Part shown: piece after piece, positions 1-7,064 of the stretch
How the letters are laid out: every line of letters starts with the position of its first letter
How positions within the stretch are numbered: the first letter of the stretch is position 1
Origin: Ferrimonas futtsuensis DSM 18154
GTDB lineage: Bacteria > Pseudomonadota > Gammaproteobacteria > Enterobacterales > Shewanellaceae
Direction: 5' to 3'
Length of the DNA stretch: 64,000 bases
Assembly: GCF_000422645.1 (NCBI RefSeq)
Contig: NZ_AUGL01000007.1
Span: forward strand, 62,001 to 126,000
Translations under genes and position numbers: made by a program
The notes under the pieces: generated by a model
Told to the model about the DNA's origin: nothing
What the model saw: only the letters and a program-made list of their open reading frames with translations
Databases searched by the model: none

Positions 1-2232
1 AACCTGGGCCTGCGCCACAACTTTATGGGTTCAGTGGACAAAGCCAATTTCTACTCTGAAGCCGAAGCCAAGGCCAAGGGTATGGAGAAGGTGCCTGCCT
101 ACAGCTCCATCATGGACTACGCGGCCTCCATCTTCGATGAGCTGCCGACCTATGGTAAGTACGACATCGCCGCCCTGCGCTTCGGCTATGGCCGCCAGGT
201 CGAAGCAGACCTGAGCACCACAGCCATCGATGAGGAGACCAACCAGCCCAAGACCACCACAGAGAAAAAATACCTATCTCTGACCAAGCTGGACAGCGAA
301 CTGGCTGAGGACTTCAACGCCTACCCTCGCGGCATCATCCAGCAGGTACGAGACAACTATCTGGAGAGCGACGAGCTTAAGGATATCAATCTCGGTGACA
401 ACCAGACTCTGGGCCTGACTCTGTACAACTTCTGTACCGACGAGCACACCACCACTTCGGTGCTGTGTAACCGCTTTGATGAAGGCACCAACATCAAAGA
501 GTTGACCGATTTCCGCATTCAGCGCTACTACGACAGCTACGACACCATGAACCGTCGTAACGGCCGTCAGAGCTTCTACCAGTTCCATCAGTACAACTAC
601 TTCCTGAGCCGCTGGGATCAGTTCCTGAATATTCGCGACGTAATTGAAAACGTCGAGGAGATTGACTACCTATTTGCCCGCTACCTAGGGGTCAGCAACA
701 CCAACGGTCGTGTCTTCAGTGAAATCTACGCCAACAGCTGCCGCGGTGTTCCTTATGACACCATGACCAGCAACCTGCGTAACCTGTGTGATACCTACGA
801 CGCAGCAGTCACCGCTGCCGATTTCTTCATCGATGTGATGACTCAGCCTGACAAGGTGTGTGAGCTGGAGGAGATCGCCCCAGGGGTGCCTAACCGTTAC
901 CGCTTCGCCACCCTGTCCGACCTGTGGCGCACCTACGGCCCTGGCATGTCCGACAACCGCGACATCCCCACCAGTTGCTACGACGACGAGCTGGTAGAGG
1001 TTCTGGCCAATCAGCAGAATAAGATTGTGGTCCGCTCCGAAACCCGCGATGGCCGTATCCAGGCTAGCCTTCAGGCCAACAACCCGCATCAGAGCTCAGT
1101 TGCTTCTGTCGACCTGCTGGGCGCCTGGCCTGACAAGCTGCTGGCTGCCCAGATGCTGGTACGCCGCGACAGCCCCTTCGTAGACACCGAGAACTCCAGC
1201 CTGGCGCTGATCGACATCGAAGGTAAGGTAGAAGATATCTACAGCCACCTCTCCTACCTTGCCGGCAACCCCACTGCCCGCCAGCCGGTGTTTGTGGACA
1301 AGGATGGCGAGTATGTGGAGACCGTTGATCGTTACGTGCCCAGCCTGGGCAAGATGATTGACCAGTCGCCCTCTTACCTGTGGCCGATGAAGCACTTCTT
1401 CGGTTTCACTGACCAGGACTACTATGACCTTTGGTACGACCCGGCCACTCCCGATACGCCGACCCCTGAATTCCGTGCGCTATTGAATAACCTGCACAGA
1501 TACGCCTGGGCCAAAGAGTATGGTCTGAGCGACAGTGCCCTGGGCCTGATCGATGCCATCGGCCTGCGCAGGGCCGGTCCTTACGTGGACACCGAAGGCG
1601 CCATCACCTTCTCCTGGAAGGCAGACAACTTTGTGGCCACCCGCCGCAACCTGCTGGCCCAGGCCATGGCAACTCGCGCCCTCTACGGTGAAGAGCAAAA
1701 GCCCCAGGTTGAACGCCTTGGTGGTGTTGGCTACCGGGTACGCAACGCCCTGAATGTGTTCCGAGCCGCCCGAGACCACCACGAAGCGCGCCTGATCGCC
1801 ATCGCCGATGCGGATGCTCTGAAGCTGATGCAGGAAACCACCGGCTTTGCCCGCTTCTTCCTGCTCCGTAACAACTTCAAGGAGTATGAGATCGTTCGCA
1901 ACCAGGGTCAGGACAACGAAACCACCTTTAAGTGCCGTCGCCTGGAACTGGACAGCGAAACCGAAGCCCAGCGCCTGAACCGCAAGTGTAACTCCCAGGA
2001 GTCTCTGGAGAACGCCCTGCAGTCCATCGACCGCATCGATGACACCCGTCTGTCGGAGATCTACAACCTGGCCACCACCTTCGGCGACGCCATCGAATCC
2101 AACAACCAGTACTCCACCTACCGTAAGGATGCCGAGGTCTACGACTACGATCCTCAGTTGCTGCGTCTTTGGAGCACCAACGAGTACGTGGACTATCGTC
2201 GTGCCTTCGAGCAGTTCCCTCTGTTCAACTAA
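1..2232 (+). CDS. Zinc-dependent metzincin-type protease, 5' end outside window
   Basis: The frame is open from base 1, so the gene begins before the window; 743 C-terminal residues are visible. The first residues, NLGLRHNF, are what follows the HExxH zinc motif in the large secreted metalloproteases of the DUF4953/DUF5117 type, so the zinc-binding helix is cut by the window edge. SSIMDY, about residues 35-40, is the matching Met-turn of metzincins. The rest is a long acidic, Asn/Tyr-rich domain with several Cys residues, typical of an exported protein. A strong terminator follows. The internal ATG at base 25 is not a credible start. Likely substrate: extracellular protein; this is inferred from family only. 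Confidence 0.82.
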   Translation, partial: NLGLRHNFMGSVDKANFYSEAEAKAKGMEKVPAYSSIMDYAASIFDELPTYGKYDIAALRFGYGRQVEADLSTTAIDEETNQPKTTTEKKYLSLTKLDSELAEDFNAYPRGIIQQVRDNYLESDELKDINLGDNQTLGLTLYNFCTDEHTTTSVLCNRFDEGTNIKELTDFRIQRYYDSYDTMNRRNGRQSFYQFHQYNYFLSRWDQFLNIRDVIENVEEIDYLFARYLGVSNTNGRVFSEIYANSCRGVPYDTMTSNLRNLCDTYDAAVTAADFFIDVMTQPDKVCELEEIAPGVPNRYRFATLSDLWRTYGPGMSDNRDIPTSCYDDELVEVLANQQNKIVVRSETRDGRIQASLQANNPHQSSVASVDLLGAWPDKLLAAQMLVRRDSPFVDTENSSLALIDIEGKVEDIYSHLSYLAGNPTARQPVFVDKDGEYVETVDRYVPSLGKMIDQSPSYLWPMKHFFGFTDQDYYDLWYDPATPDTPTPEFRALLNNLHRYAWAKEYGLSDSALGLIDAIGLRRAGPYVDTEGAITFSWKADNFVATRRNLLAQAMATRALYGEEQKPQVERLGGVGYRVRNALNVFRAARDHHEARLIAIADADALKLMQETTGFARFFLLRNNFKEYEIVRNQGQDNETTFKCRRLELDSETEAQRLNRKCNSQESLENALQSIDRIDDTRLSEIYNLATTFGDAIESNNQYSTYRKDAEVYDYDPQLLRLWSTNEYVDYRRAFEQFPLFN

Positions 2233-2254
2233 GGCAACTTAGATTGATAAGCAA

Positions 2255-2279
2255 GCCGGCCCCTCTGGGCCGGCTTTTT
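2255..2279 (+). terminator. Rho-independent terminator of the protease gene
   Basis: An 8-bp perfect GC-rich stem (2255-2262 with 2267-2274), CTCT loop, followed by a T run. Confidence 0.9.
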
Positions 2280-2340
2280 CATTGAGCCAACACCGGCTTC
2301 GCGGCCTCTAGCATTTGTACGCCCAACCCCTTAAAATAAA

Positions 2341-2355
2341 TGAGAATCAATTTCA
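2341..2355. promoter_or_regulatory. Fur-box-like palindrome
   Basis: TGAGAATCAATTTCA matches the 7-1-7 Fur core TGATAAT-n-ATTATCA at 11 of 14 positions. It lies 15 bases before the start of the small Cys-rich gene at 2371 and heads the iron-related cluster. Iron regulation is inferred. Confidence 0.6.
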
Positions 2356-2370
2356 GTTGAGTTGTGTGCC

Positions 2371-2724
2371 GTGTCATCATTGAAGAAACTCAAGAAGCTG
2401 GCCAGGGCGGGTAAATTTCAGAAACGCCTCGCCAGGGCCGAACAGCCTCTACGAAGCATTAACCCTGAACTCAGGGCGGTCACCCTGCAAGCAGGGCAAA
2501 GCGCAGTGCGGGAACTGATGGCACCACTCAACCCACTGCTGAGCTGGTTTAACGAGGGAGGCATCGACTTTTCCGCTGCAGACTCCAGCTCCCGTCAGAT
2601 TCAGTCGATACGACAACCGGCCCGTCCCCTGTCCATGCTGCCGCTGAAATCGCCCCCCTGTAAGCGCTGTCCGGCGCTGATGGGGGGACAGTGTAAATGT
2701 GCTGTCAAGAAGTTTGCCAGTTGA
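2371..2724 (+). CDS. Small basic protein with C-terminal Cys cluster, unknown function
   Basis: A 117-residue protein I do not recognise. The N-terminus is strongly basic (repeated K/R in the first 25 residues), the middle is hydrophilic, and the last 25 residues hold CKRC and CKC, four Cys that could bind metal or a cluster. I chose the GTG at 2371, which has GTTGAG at a usable distance; a TTG at 2362 is in frame but has no ribosome site. It is preceded by a Fur-like box and points into a convergent terminator shared with the HMA-like gene on the other strand, so a role in iron handling is plausible but unproven. Confidence 0.6.
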   Translation: MSSLKKLKKLARAGKFQKRLARAEQPLRSINPELRAVTLQAGQSAVRELMAPLNPLLSWFNEGGIDFSAADSSSRQIQSIRQPARPLSMLPLKSPPCKRCPALMGGQCKCAVKKFAS

Positions 2725-2740
2725 CCGAATCTCAGGCACA

Positions 2741-2770
2741 AAAAAAGCGCTCATCGGAGCGCGTTTTTTT
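2741..2770. terminator. Bidirectional terminator
   Basis: Stem GCGCTC/GAGCGC (2747-2752 with 2757-2762) flanked by an A run on the left and a T run on the right, so it serves both convergent genes. Confidence 0.85.
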
Positions 2771-2783
2771 CGTTGTTCTTGAA

Positions 2784-3143
2784 TCAGGCGAAGGCCAAAG
2801 CCTTGATCACCGATGGCCCCATCAGGCGTTTCAGTACCAGAACCGCTACCCCTTTGACGAGGGAACGTGACCCACTGCGCACTGCGTTTTCCACGAAGGC
2901 ATTGCGACTTGCTGAGCGCAGCCAGCCGTGACTCTCCACCGTCTCCAGCAGATCCTCTGCGGTCAGCTCATTGTGATCGAACATCAGGGTCACCGAACCG
3001 GCGTAGCGGCGATGGCGAACCTCCAGCACTGCATCTATCTGCCGCAGTTGCTCCAACAGCGCCTGCACTTCCTCAGGGTTGTTCAGAATAAAGTCTGAGC
3101 GAATCCGCAGGCGACGATCAGTTTTGTGGATATAGGTCGACAT
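2784..3143 (-). CDS. Small HMA-like domain protein of the iron cluster
   Basis: 120 residues from the ATG at 3143. Residues about 5-80 look like a ferredoxin-fold HMA-type domain without the CxxC metal site: a basic strand (RRLRIRSDF) that parallels the GRIRLK strand of the two neighbouring proteins, then two helices and strands (VLEVRHRRYAGSVTLMFD). The C-terminus (about 85-120) is amphipathic to hydrophobic. An in-frame ATG at 3173 would overlap a Fur-like sequence at 3158-3172, so the shorter start is preferred. It is divergent from the HMA/ATPase operon. Role inferred from context: accessory protein of an iron-storage compartment. Confidence 0.72.
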   Translation of the reverse strand: MSTYIHKTDRRLRIRSDFILNNPEEVQALLEQLRQIDAVLEVRHRRYAGSVTLMFDHNELTAEDLLETVESHGWLRSASRNAFVENAVRSGSRSLVKGVAVLVLKRLMGPSVIKALAFA

Positions 3144-3380
3144 CACAACACCATGAATGAGACTGATTTGCATTTAATGTATCTCATCATTCCCTGAAAC
3201 TCAAAGAAAAATCGACTGCCTTGGGGCAATATCACAAAGCCAGTGATGAGATTGATTTTTATTTGCCTTTCGGCTGTGTTTGCAGCAAAACAAGAGGGTC
3301 TTTTTGACCTCGCGCAATTTTCTCTGGATATCCACATGCCAGAATCGAGCCCTTGCCACTAGCGAAAGTGATTGAACATC
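3144..3380. promoter_or_regulatory. Divergent promoter region with weak Fur-like sites
   Basis: This 237-bp AT-richer gap separates the divergent HMA-like genes and must hold both promoters. Two 15-mers, at 3158-3172 and 3247-3261, each match the Fur core at 10 of 14 positions. I see no convincing -35/-10 pair. Confidence 0.4.
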
Positions 3381-3707
3381 ATGCCTAACACGGCCAAAGA
3401 AATAGTAAAGCTCAGGCAGTGGGTCCACGTCGCCCACCACATTCCTGGCCGAATCCGACTCAAGTTCAACTCGGCTCTGGTCACCCAGATGGCCAGATTC
3501 AAAACCGAGCAGATTCTGGAGCAGGCAGATCGCCTGCCGCCACTCAAACGGTTCCAGCTCAATACCGGCTCCAACAGCCTGATCCTGGAGTATGACCACG
3601 GAACCATTCATCCCGGTTTACTGGACAGACTGTTCGGCGAATGCCAGATGGGCGCCGAGCAGGCGTGCCAGGAACTGATCGACCTTTTAGCGCCACACTA
3701 CCAATAA
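3381..3707 (+). CDS. HMA-like domain protein, first gene of ferrosome-like operon
   Basis: 108 residues from the ATG at 3381 (an in-frame TTG lies at 3372). It carries HHIPGRIRLK near residue 20, identical to the stretch near the N-terminus of the ATPase encoded five genes on, followed by a strand-helix-strand pattern ending NSLILEYDHG. This is the HMA_2-like fold lacking the CxxC copper/zinc site, which accompanies P1B-6 ATPases. The operon continues with short gaps and overlaps to 7018. A role as a FezC-like partner of the ATPase is inference from domain and context. Confidence 0.78.
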   Translation: MPNTAKEIVKLRQWVHVAHHIPGRIRLKFNSALVTQMARFKTEQILEQADRLPPLKRFQLNTGSNSLILEYDHGTIHPGLLDRLFGECQMGAEQACQELIDLLAPHYQ

Positions 3708-3720
3708 GGATGGTTGCATC

Positions 3721-4398
3721 ATGAATAACAAAGACGAGCAAAACATGGCTTACCCCCCATACGGTTATCCTCCTGTGTGGCCGCCTCACCCCATGCATGG
3801 CTACCCTCCTCACCCCATGCACGGCTATCATCCCCACGCCATGCCACCACAAGGCTATGGTGTGCCACCTCAGGGGCAGCCGCAGATGCCCCATGGCTAT
3901 CCTCCGCACCACCACAGTATGCCTCCGCACGGCGGCCACCATGATCACCACCACAGCGATCCGCTGATGGCTCAGTCCCAGCAGATGCTGGAGGGGCTGA
4001 TGGGTGACCAGGCGGGTATCTTCAAGGATCTGCTGCACAAGCTGGGTGTGGACGACAAGGAGTTCTGGAAAGGGGCGATGATTGGCGCCGCTGCCGCCCT
4101 GATCCTCAGCAATGAGAATGTGCGCGGTAACCTGATGAGCATGCTGGGCAACGCCGGTGACCTGCTGAAAACCGGTACCGACAAGGTGAAGCAGACTGCC
4201 ACCCAGACCGCCTCGAACGTCGGCAGCAACGTCTCCATGGGCACCGATGTGTTTAAGGACACCCTGGCCGCAGGCAAGGCCGGCTTCAAAGAATCCGTAG
4301 AGCGCCACCGCTCGCCAGAGCCTCAGGCAGCCCCTCAGCAGGAAACCACCCCAGAGGCACCCACAGAGCCTCACATCAAGGCCCAAGCCAATGAGTAA
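3721..4398 (+). CDS. His/Pro-rich protein with glycine-zipper membrane segment
   Basis: 225 residues. Residues 1-80 are extremely rich in Pro, His, Gly, Tyr and Met, with repeated HPMHGY units and HHDHHH, a composition suited to metal binding. Residues about 115-135 form a short hydrophobic segment with the pattern GAAxAxxLSN, also found in the 4686-4958 product. The C-terminal half is a hydrophilic helix with apolipoprotein/YtxH-like repeats, ending Pro/Glu-rich. Start is an ATG 13 bases after the previous gene. Probably a membrane-associated structural or iron-binding protein of the compartment; no characterised homologue is recognised. Confidence 0.75.
   Translation: MNNKDEQNMAYPPYGYPPVWPPHPMHGYPPHPMHGYHPHAMPPQGYGVPPQGQPQMPHGYPPHHHSMPPHGGHHDHHHSDPLMAQSQQMLEGLMGDQAGIFKDLLHKLGVDDKEFWKGAMIGAAAALILSNENVRGNLMSMLGNAGDLLKTGTDKVKQTATQTASNVGSNVSMGTDVFKDTLAAGKAGFKESVERHRSPEPQAAPQQETTPEAPTEPHIKAQANE
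3784..3831 (+). repeat. Two-copy 24-bp in-frame repeat
   Basis: A 24-base unit starting CCTCACCCCATGCA at 3784 recurs at 3808 with few changes, encoding the repeated HPMHGY motif. It looks like a recent in-frame duplication. Confidence 0.75.
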
Positions 4399-4702
4399 CG
4401 GCTCCAGAGAGCTGAGCCCCGCCAGCCGGGCGATGATCGCCAGTGCCTTGCTGGGCGGCACCGCCTCCGCGGCAGGACAGTGGAGTGCTTATCAGCGCGG
4501 TGAGCTGCAGGTCAATGAACTTGCCGCCAAAACGCTGAAAGACGCCGCCAAAGCGGGCATAGCCGGAGGCATGGCCACCGCCGTTGCCGGTCGCATGGCC
4601 GGCCGTCCGCTGTTGTCACTGGCCACGGTGTTGTGCGCCGGCGCCGCCAGCCTCTACCTCATCGATGAATTAACGGACAACTCCAATGAAAAAAGTGCCT
4701 AA
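4391..4702 (+). CDS. Glycine-zipper membrane protein of ferrosome-like operon
   Basis: 103 residues. Its ATG overlaps the end of the previous gene by 8 bases, showing translational coupling. Two hydrophobic segments rich in Gly/Ala, about residues 14-30 and 52-90 (AGIAGGMATAVAG, then LLSLATVLCAGAASLYL), suggest a small protein that packs in a membrane through GxxxG contacts. In fez clusters a small hydrophobic protein of this kind accompanies the ATPase; equating them is inference. Confidence 0.72.
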   Translation: MSNGSRELSPASRAMIASALLGGTASAAGQWSAYQRGELQVNELAAKTLKDAAKAGIAGGMATAVAGRMAGRPLLSLATVLCAGAASLYLIDELTDNSNEKSA

Positions 4703-4958
4703 TCCATACTATCCCTACGGCTACCAGCCACAGCAGCCTTACCAGCAGCAGAATACCCGCACCCACTTCGTCTCGGGCCTGCTGGCCGGTGCCGCCGTGG
4801 CCTATCTGCTGTCCAATAAGAAGGTGCAGCAGGGCGTGGCCTCCGCCGGCAACCGCGCCTGGTCCACAGTGCGTGGCGAAGTGGAGGAGCTCAAGGAGCG
4901 CCTGGAGGACACTCAGGCTGAACTGGAATACTACCGCAACCTGCACAAGGAGCAGTGA
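4686..4958 (+). CDS. YtxH-like small membrane protein of ferrosome-like operon
   Basis: 90 residues, overlapping the previous gene by 17 bases. The N-terminus is Tyr/Pro/Gln-rich. Residues about 28-45 form a membrane segment, GLLAGAAVAYLLSN, sharing GAAxAxxLSN with the His-rich protein upstream, and residues 60-90 are a charged coiled-coil-like helix. The stop codon overlaps the ATPase ATG (TGATG). Likely a membrane anchor or scaffold; function unknown. Confidence 0.72.
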   Translation: MKKVPNPYYPYGYQPQQPYQQQNTRTHFVSGLLAGAAVAYLLSNKKVQQGVASAGNRAWSTVRGEVEELKERLEDTQAELEYYRNLHKEQ

Positions 4959-7018
4959 TGACTCAGTTTGTGGTCAAACACCACATACCTGGACGCATCC
5001 GCCTCAAGATTGAGCTGCTGGCTTCCCTGAAGGGCTGCGGCGACTGGCTGAAAACCGGTCTGCTCTCCCTGCAGGGGGTACACTCTGTCCGCCTGAATGA
5101 ATACGCCCGTTCCCTGGTGATTGAATATGATCACCAGCTGCTGGAGCCGGCGGACATTCAGGGCAGGCTGGAGTCATTGGACTGGCAGGCGGTAGAACAT
5201 GCCGACGGCGAGCACCAATACACCCGCGGCGATATTGCCCTGAACCTGATGGGTTTTCTGGCCGCCGGACTGCTGCCCAAACGCTACGCCTCCCTGAGTA
5301 CCGCGGCGCTGATCACCCCGACCCTGGAGGCCGGGGTGGAGCAGCTTAGGGATCGCACCCTGGGCGTCGAGGTATTGGATGCATTCGCCATCGGCCTCTC
5401 CGCCTGGCGTGGGGACCATAAGACCGCCATGCTCACCCAGACCCTGCTCTCCACCGGCGAGTATATGGAGCAGCTCACCAGTCGCAACAGCGACAAGCTG
5501 CTGGCCGAACTGATGCAGCCCAAGCACACCCAGGTGTGGGTCATCCGTGACGGCCAGGAGATACAGGTCAGCTCCGAAACTCTGGCCGAGGGCGAGCTGG
5601 TGCGCCTGGGCCCAGGCGACATGGTGCCCGCGGACGGCGTGATCACCCAGGGTGAATGTCTGGTCAACCAGGCCTCGCTCACCGGCGAATCGGTACCGGT
5701 GCGCCGGGAGGACAGCGCCTACCTCTACTCAGGCACTGCGATTCACGAGGGCAATGTCACCCTCAAGGTGGAGAAGGTCGGCTGTGATACCACCACAGCA
5801 CGCATCGCCGCCATCATCGCCCAGTCTCTGGGCGAGAAGAGTCAGACTCAGCTGGCGACCCAGGAGATGGCGGAGCGCCGGGTGAAGATCACCCTGGCCA
5901 TCGGCAGTGCCGTGTTCGCCATGACCGGCGATCTGGAGCGGCTGGCTTCGGTGTTCCTGGTGGATTACTCCTGTGCCCTGAAACTGTCCACTCCGGTGGC
6001 CTTCAAGTCGATGATGTACCGCGCCGCCAAGCAGGGCCTGCTGCTCAAGGGTGGCCGGGCCATGGAGAACCTGGCTGAGGTGGATACCGTGGTGTTCGAT
6101 AAGACCGGTACCCTGACCTATGGGGATCTGGAGGTCACCGATGTTATCTGTCTGCGCGAGCAGAAGAACGCCCGGGAACTGCTGGCCATCGCCGCCTCGG
6201 TGGAGGAGCACTGCAACCATCCGCTGGCTCAGGCGGTGGTCAATGCCGCCAAGCATCATGCCCTGCCTCACATCGAGCATGGAGAAGTGGAGTATGTCAT
6301 TGCCCATGGCCTGAAGAGCTCCATCGACGGTCATCCGCTGGTTATCGGCAGTCGCCACTACCTGGAGGCCCACGAGCAGGTGGACTTCGGCTCTTTGGAA
6401 CAGACCATTACCCAGCTTGAGGCCGAGGGCAAACACCTGCTGTTCCTGGCCAGTGGCAACCAGCCCATGGGGGTCATCGGCCTGAGGGACACCCTGAGGG
6501 AAGAGGTACACGACGCCCTCAAGCAGCTGAGAGACAGCGGCATTCGCAACCTGGTGCTGCTCACCGGCGATACGGCGGCAAAAGCACGCCAGGTCACCGA
6601 AGATCTGGGTTTCGATCTCTTCTTCGCCGAAGCCACCCCAGACTCCAAAGCCGATGTGGTCACCAAGCTGCAGCAGCAGGGCCACAAGGTGCTGTTCGTC
6701 GGAGACGGTGTCAACGATGCCCCTGCCCTGTCGGCAGCCGATGTGGGCCTGGCGATGGCCACGGGCACCGACCTGGCTCACCTGGCCGCAGACGTGGTGT
6801 TGATGCAGGACAGCTTGCTGGGCATTGCCCAGGCCAGGGAACTCTCTCAGGAAGCGATGGCGCTGATCGACAGCAATATCCGCCTGGCGGAGGTGGTCAA
6901 CAGCGGCATCATGCTGGCCGCAGCCATGGGCTGGCTGCGTCCCGCCACCAGTGCCCTGCTGCACAACGGCACCACCCTGGCCGTCATCAGCCGGGCCATT
7001 GCCGCCCGCCAGGGATAG
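4958..7018 (+). CDS. fezB: P1B-type (P1B-6-like) metal ATPase, probable ferrosome iron pump
   Basis: 686 residues from the ATG at 4958, with AGGAG five bases upstream inside the overlapping gene. Order: HMA-like domain with HHIPGRIRLK (about 8-17) and no CxxC; short hydrophobic helices about 90-165; actuator with TGES near 242; membrane motif SCA at 338-340 where Cu, Zn and Co pumps have CPC or SPC; DKTGTLT phosphorylation site at D381; HP motif at 421-422; hinge GDGVNDAP near 582; two final helices. The SCA motif and the GRIRLK-type N-terminus fit P1B-6 ATPases, whose known members build iron-filled ferrosomes. Iron as the cargo and the symbol are inferred from family and neighbourhood. Confidence 0.78.
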   Translation: MTQFVVKHHIPGRIRLKIELLASLKGCGDWLKTGLLSLQGVHSVRLNEYARSLVIEYDHQLLEPADIQGRLESLDWQAVEHADGEHQYTRGDIALNLMGFLAAGLLPKRYASLSTAALITPTLEAGVEQLRDRTLGVEVLDAFAIGLSAWRGDHKTAMLTQTLLSTGEYMEQLTSRNSDKLLAELMQPKHTQVWVIRDGQEIQVSSETLAEGELVRLGPGDMVPADGVITQGECLVNQASLTGESVPVRREDSAYLYSGTAIHEGNVTLKVEKVGCDTTTARIAAIIAQSLGEKSQTQLATQEMAERRVKITLAIGSAVFAMTGDLERLASVFLVDYSCALKLSTPVAFKSMMYRAAKQGLLLKGGRAMENLAEVDTVVFDKTGTLTYGDLEVTDVICLREQKNARELLAIAASVEEHCNHPLAQAVVNAAKHHALPHIEHGEVEYVIAHGLKSSIDGHPLVIGSRHYLEAHEQVDFGSLEQTITQLEAEGKHLLFLASGNQPMGVIGLRDTLREEVHDALKQLRDSGIRNLVLLTGDTAAKARQVTEDLGFDLFFAEATPDSKADVVTKLQQQGHKVLFVGDGVNDAPALSAADVGLAMATGTDLAHLAADVVLMQDSLLGIAQARELSQEAMALIDSNIRLAEVVNSGIMLAAAMGWLRPATSALLHNGTTLAVISRAIAARQG

Positions 7019-7036
7019 GCTTAGGACAACGCCAAA

Positions 7037-7064
7037 AGGCCGGAGCCGTGACTCCGGCCTTTTT
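7037..7064. terminator. Terminator between ATPase and chemoreceptor genes
   Basis: Stem AGGCCGGAG/CTCCGGCCT followed by TTTT on the + strand; A-rich bases on the other side make it usable in both directions. Confidence 0.85.

Noticed and set aside
3784-3900. CRISPR-like or intergenic repeat array
   Set aside because: The repeats are in frame inside a His/Pro-rich coding region and lack spacer structure.
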